In this document: piece by piece, positions 60,385 through 64,000 of the stretch | How the letters are laid out: every line of letters begins with the position of its first letter | Position numbering within the stretch: position 1 is the stretch's first letter | Assembly (NCBI GenBank): GCA_035771175.1 | Contig: CM069602.1 | Span: forward strand, 10,047,501-10,111,500 | DNA length: 64,000 nt | Source of the DNA: Paratinospora sagittata | Taxonomy: Eukaryota > Streptophyta > Magnoliopsida > Ranunculales > Menispermaceae | Reading direction: 5' to 3' | Made by a program: the position numbers and the translations under genes | The notes under the pieces: generated by a model | Told to the model about the DNA's origin: nothing | Seen by the model: only the letters and a program-made list of their open reading frames with translations | The model's database searches: none

Positions 60385-62330
60385 AAATGTAACTTCAAGT
60401 ACAACTATAAATACATGCCTATTGAATCATTTATTATACACTTTAAAATTTATAATGCGTACATATGTAATGAATATACATATGTAGTTGCACTTGAAGT
60501 TGTATTTATTATAATTAGATTAACATTTTTCATAAGAAAAACTAATATGATCCACTTGACTCACTATTATAGGAAATGCTAATCTAATTGCAAAATAATG
60601 TAACTACATCGTAATTACATGTTTAATTCCATTGAATATGTATAGTTTACATATCTTGAAGTATGTAATACATGATCTAATGGATATAAATATATAATTG
60701 TAATGTAGTTGTATTATTTTACGGTTAGATTAACATTCTTCAACTATTATTAGCGCATTGAGAAAGGAGAATGTTAATCTAATTGACGAAATTGCATTTT
60801 TATGCAACTATAGCTGATGTGACAACTTTAATGGTTATAATTAATGCTAATTTAGAATACTATTTTTTTTAGAAAATATTAATTTAACAACAAAAAATTA
60901 TAACTACATGTGCAATCACTATTCAATGACTATGTAAGTGTAGTTGCACATGTAGCTACAAAATTTACAGTTAAATAAACATTTTCCCCCTAAAAAAAAA
61001 AACCCTTGTATCAAATTTTTGCATTAATGATTTGCAAATACAAAAAAAATTGCACACTTTTTTTTTGCACTTATTTAAAAAGATTTTTATTTTCATGAGA
61101 TAAAGTTGATATTAAATCTTAATGGGGTAAGTGACTTGATTAAGCAGTGGTTATAATATTAATCACATACAACAAAACTGAAAAAGCATAAAAATGAAAT
61201 ATTAGAGAATATTCAAATGTTTAAATTGGTATGTATTACAGTTCATAACAATAAACTTAAGTTTTTAAATGAGAGAATAATAAGGTTTATAGAAATTAAA
61301 TTGACAGTTAACCAAAATTGAATTGAATTCACACGAGTGTTTCACATTTTTTTAAATTTTATTATTTTATGAGAGCTCACACTTAAAAAGAGTCAAGAAT
61401 CAACGGAACCTGGCGGCGAAGGGCATGTAAGGACCAGAGACTTTAAGAGGACAGTGACATAGATGGCTTGAGTGTTCAATGTATTTACATTTCCATAAGA
61501 AATGTCACCAATTAATTAAAAAAGTTTTTATATATATATATATATCGAACTAGGAGATCCGACATATTTTATATTCGTCTATCAATATATGACAAAGAGG
61601 TGGTCCCATTGCCTCATCAAGCAGTCCCCACAGTTTGGCTTGCCCAATATCTCCCATAATTTAAATAAAATTAAGAAATTTTAATAATTTTTTTTTTTAT
61701 TAATAAATTTTAAGACGAGGAAAAAAAACCTAAAAAAGAAAAAAAAATTATATATATAAAAAACAACAAAGATATATTTATTTGGCTCACAAAAAAAAAA
61801 GGCTGTATTTGATATACAATTTAAAAATAGTTTTAAAAAAATAAAATCATATTTTATTTTTAATTAATTTATAATTTTTTAAAATATATTTAATATTATA
61901 TTCAAAAAATATTTAAAAATTTGAAAAATAAAAAAAACTTATTTGATTGCTCTAACATTTTATACAAATTAAGTAAAACAAAAAAAAACTTATATGAGTC
62001 CAACTAATAAAAAAAAACTTAAAAAATAATTTTTATATATTTTTTAAAAATAATTATTTTAAAAAAATGCCTTTTAAATCATAATGAATCAAACAAATTT
62101 TTTTTAACTTTTTTTATTTTTTATTTTTAAATATAAAAAAATTGAATTTAAAAATAATAACAAATATAATCTAAAAAAATGTTAATTTAACTATAAAAAG
62201 TTATAATTATATATATAATTATACATGTATATTTATTAAACTATTTATTACACATTTAAAAATATCTTAAACATTAATATTTAATAAATATATATTTGTA
62301 ATTGTAATTATAAATTTTTTAGTTAATTAT
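60385..62330. repeat. Cluster of related AT-rich MITEs
   Basis: At least four related units lie near 60385-60535, 60572-60741, 60767-60855 (partial) and 60871-60987, with a possible fifth at 62178-62330. The clearest, 60572-60741, has ends GGAAATGCTAATCTAA and, inverted, GAAGAATGTTAATCTAA, with an inner ACTACAT/ATGTAGT pair. The Tat element appears to have landed in the first unit. The rest is poly-A/T-rich, without genes. Confidence 0.6.
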
Positions 62331-62676
62331 AATTACTTGATAAAGCAATCACCCAAATTAGAAAAAGGAAAACCAGCGCGATATTTGTTAGCGCGGACGC
62401 GAGTTTTACCTTAGAGACGACGTCCTCCAGCACACCCACCTGCGTGGTTCTCGGTACATCCGCGTCGTACGCGAGTGCCATGTCATCATACACTCTGACT
62501 GACCCAACTGTACTTCAAACTTAACCAGAGAGTCGTTTAAACCATGGTTAACATTTGACCCCTTCTTTTCTCCTCCTATATAAACCCCCACCTACTCGAA
62601 CTTGGCTTTCGAGGTTCTTTAGGGGGAAGAAACAGAAATATCCCCAAAATCAACAGAAGAAGAGAAGAATTTGATC
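62331..62676 (+). promoter_or_regulatory. Promoter and 5' UTR of cystathionine gamma-synthase
   Basis: Base composition changes sharply to GC-richer at about 62370. TATATAAA at 62577-62584, about 95 bp before the ATG, is a good TATA box. The purine-rich stretch that follows fits the leader. The transcription start is inferred. Confidence 0.65.
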
Positions 62677-64000
62677 ATGGCGGTCTCAGGCTGCAGTGCT
62701 AGGCTTCTTCCTCCGGCGTTCGAATGCCGGTCGGATCCCGATTTCTCCGGCAATCCGAGGCCGGAAAAAGCGAGTTTCGGACGGTTTTCGTCCCGGAAAG
62801 TGCCGTTCTGTGGATCGGTAGGAGGATCAGGTGGTCTGTCTTCTCTGATCTTAAGGTTCCCCCCGAACTTCGTCCGGCAGCTTAGTACAAAAGCCCGGAG
62901 GAATTGCAGCAACATCGGTGTGGCGCAAGTGGTTGCTGCTTCGTGGTCGAACAACAACAGCAGCAACAACAACAACAACAACGTTTCTGCTGTTCCTAAC
63001 GTTGTCGCTGCTGCCGTCGATGCTCCAGCTGAGATCGATTTGATGAACGATGAGGTGGCGAGCGTTGACGACGGTGTTTTTTGTAACAGTAATAGTGGTG
63101 TTGTACAGTTTTCTGGTTCGGCCGCTTTGAAGGCCTCGTTTTTGCGATCAGATGGGAGTGTCGCAATTCATGCTGGTAAATAATTACGTTCCAACTGTTT
63201 CACTCTTGTTTTGTTTCGCCTTTTTGTTTGTTGTTTTTTTCTTAATTCTTACAGGCAGGTTAGAGATCTAGTTTCTTTGATTAAGAAAGGAAGTCGTTAG
63301 ATTTTATTGTCTAATTGAGGAGCCTTTATTTTAATGCTACTTTGTTGAAATTGTTGGATACATGCAAAGAAGGCATTTCGATGCACCAGTTAAAAAGGTT
63401 GACGTATTATGACTTCATGGTAATCATAGAGGTAGAGGAAGATCTAAAATATTAAGGACAAACATAATTAAGAAAGATTTTAACTACTTGTTATTTAAAT
63501 TCGTCTTAGCCATTGATCCAGCGCCGGTTTATGTAGCTGACGCCTTGTAGTTTGGAAAAGTCTTAGTCGAGTTGAGTTGGTTGAAATTGTTGGAGTATTA
63601 GTGTGTGTAAAAGAATTGATTTTGAGTGAAACTACATAATCTGATGTTCTGTGGATCTGTTCAGGGGAAAGATTAGGTCGTGGTATTGTTACGGATGGAA
63701 TCACCACCCCAGTCGTCAATACAACTGCTTATTTCTTCAAGACTTCTGATGAGCTAATTGATTTCAAGGTAACTAATTCAACTGCCTCCAGCATTGTATT
63801 TCTTGTAGATATGTTTGCCTGCAGTGGTTATGTCGGCAGCAGAAGAAGTATAACATTGGTTTTTAAAGATTAAAAAGTAAATTACATTCTTTTGTAGTTG
63901 AAACATGTCAGATATATTGTTAAATGTTTTTAATTCTTTGGTTTCTTGACAGGAGGGACGCCATGCAAGCTTTGAGTATGGACGCTATGGGAACCCTACC
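62677..64000 (+). CDS. CGS1: Cystathionine gamma-synthase, plastid, 5' part (runs off the window)
   Basis: The enzyme joins O-phosphohomoserine and cysteine into cystathionine, the first committed step of methionine synthesis, using pyridoxal phosphate in the plastid. Exons seen: 62677-63175, 63665-63768 and 63953 to beyond 64000, all GT-AG and in phase (217 codons). The start MAVSGCSARLLPP, with ECRSDPD and RFPPNFVRQLS, matches Arabidopsis CGS1 in order and wording, and works as transit peptide. A variable region rich in Asn (SNNNSSNNNNNN, from a CAA/AAC run) follows. The fold begins at SDGSVAIHAGERLGRGIVTD and TTPVVNTTAYFFKTSDELIDFK. The last residues, SFEYGRYGNPT, are a cofactor/substrate-binding block. 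The frame is fully open. The window ends before the PLP lysine. Confidence 0.96.
62896..62949 (+). promoter_or_regulatory. MTO1 region: SAM-responsive nascent-peptide element in CGS exon 1
   Basis: Codons 74-91 read RRNCSNIGVAQVVAASWS. In Arabidopsis CGS1 this region stalls the ribosome when S-adenosylmethionine is high, and the mRNA is then cut in exon 1. The RRNCSNIGVAQ core is unchanged here, and the Trp-Ser at which stalling occurs is kept (residues 90-91). The residue before Trp is Ser where Arabidopsis has Lys. Feedback control is therefore expected but inferred. Confidence 0.85.

Noticed and set aside
62619..62981. 120-codon minus-strand frame starting with a Leu run
   Set aside because: It is the reverse of CGS exon 1; the Leu run is the complement of the AAC/CAA repeat coding for Asn.

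Overview
This is nuclear DNA of a seed plant, most likely a eudicot. It has AT-rich intergenic DNA, GT-AG introns, plastid-targeted and Golgi plant enzymes, and many nested plant transposons. I see no bacterial-type operons, CRISPR arrays or rRNA. I cannot name the species from sequence alone.

Layout. 1-1022: 3' end of a Ty1/copia element. 1889-12045 (+): last four visible exons of a plant protein with a C-terminal membrane anchor. One of its introns holds a complete but decayed Ty3/gypsy element (2380-7847, TSD ATATG), and another holds a 1.2 kb hAT-like element (TSD GCTATAAC). 13242-16352 (-): a two-exon GT37 xyloglucan-type fucosyltransferase, convergent with the previous gene. 17-22 kb: AT-rich repeats and a truncated long gypsy LTR. 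22887-27277 (+): nine-exon plastid ribulose-phosphate 3-epimerase, carrying three one-base indels in T runs. 29233-39988: a ~10.8 kb Mutator-like element (MULE). 40-44.5 kb: TRIM-like repeat, AT-rich repeats and a hAT MITE. 44549-60384: a Tat-type Ty3/gypsy element with TSD AAATG, an antisense ORF, an internal segmental duplication and nested solo LTRs and a MITE. 60.4-62.3 kb: a MITE cluster. 62677-end (+): the 5' part of cystathionine gamma-synthase, including the MTO1 region that senses S-adenosylmethionine.

The host genes are separate. The epimerase serves the Calvin cycle and oxidative pentose phosphate pathway. Cystathionine gamma-synthase is the committed step of methionine synthesis. 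The fucosyltransferase decorates xyloglucan in the Golgi.

The most interesting object is the MULE. Inside related 25-bp terminal inverted repeats it holds two convergent genes: a plant-mobile-domain (PMD) protein reading in from the left, and a transposase reading in from the right (FAR1/WRKY-type zinc finger, MULE domain, SWIM finger) that continues into an OTU cysteine-protease domain. The layout recalls MuDR, with a PMD gene in the second-gene position. Two clusters of ~22-bp palindromes built on GGTTCGGT/ACCGAACC lie in its non-coding parts. Both genes are now broken: by a 2.8 kb solo LTR, by two palindromic insertions that share long inverted ends and 5-bp TSDs (one carrying pol III-like boxes), and by point changes.
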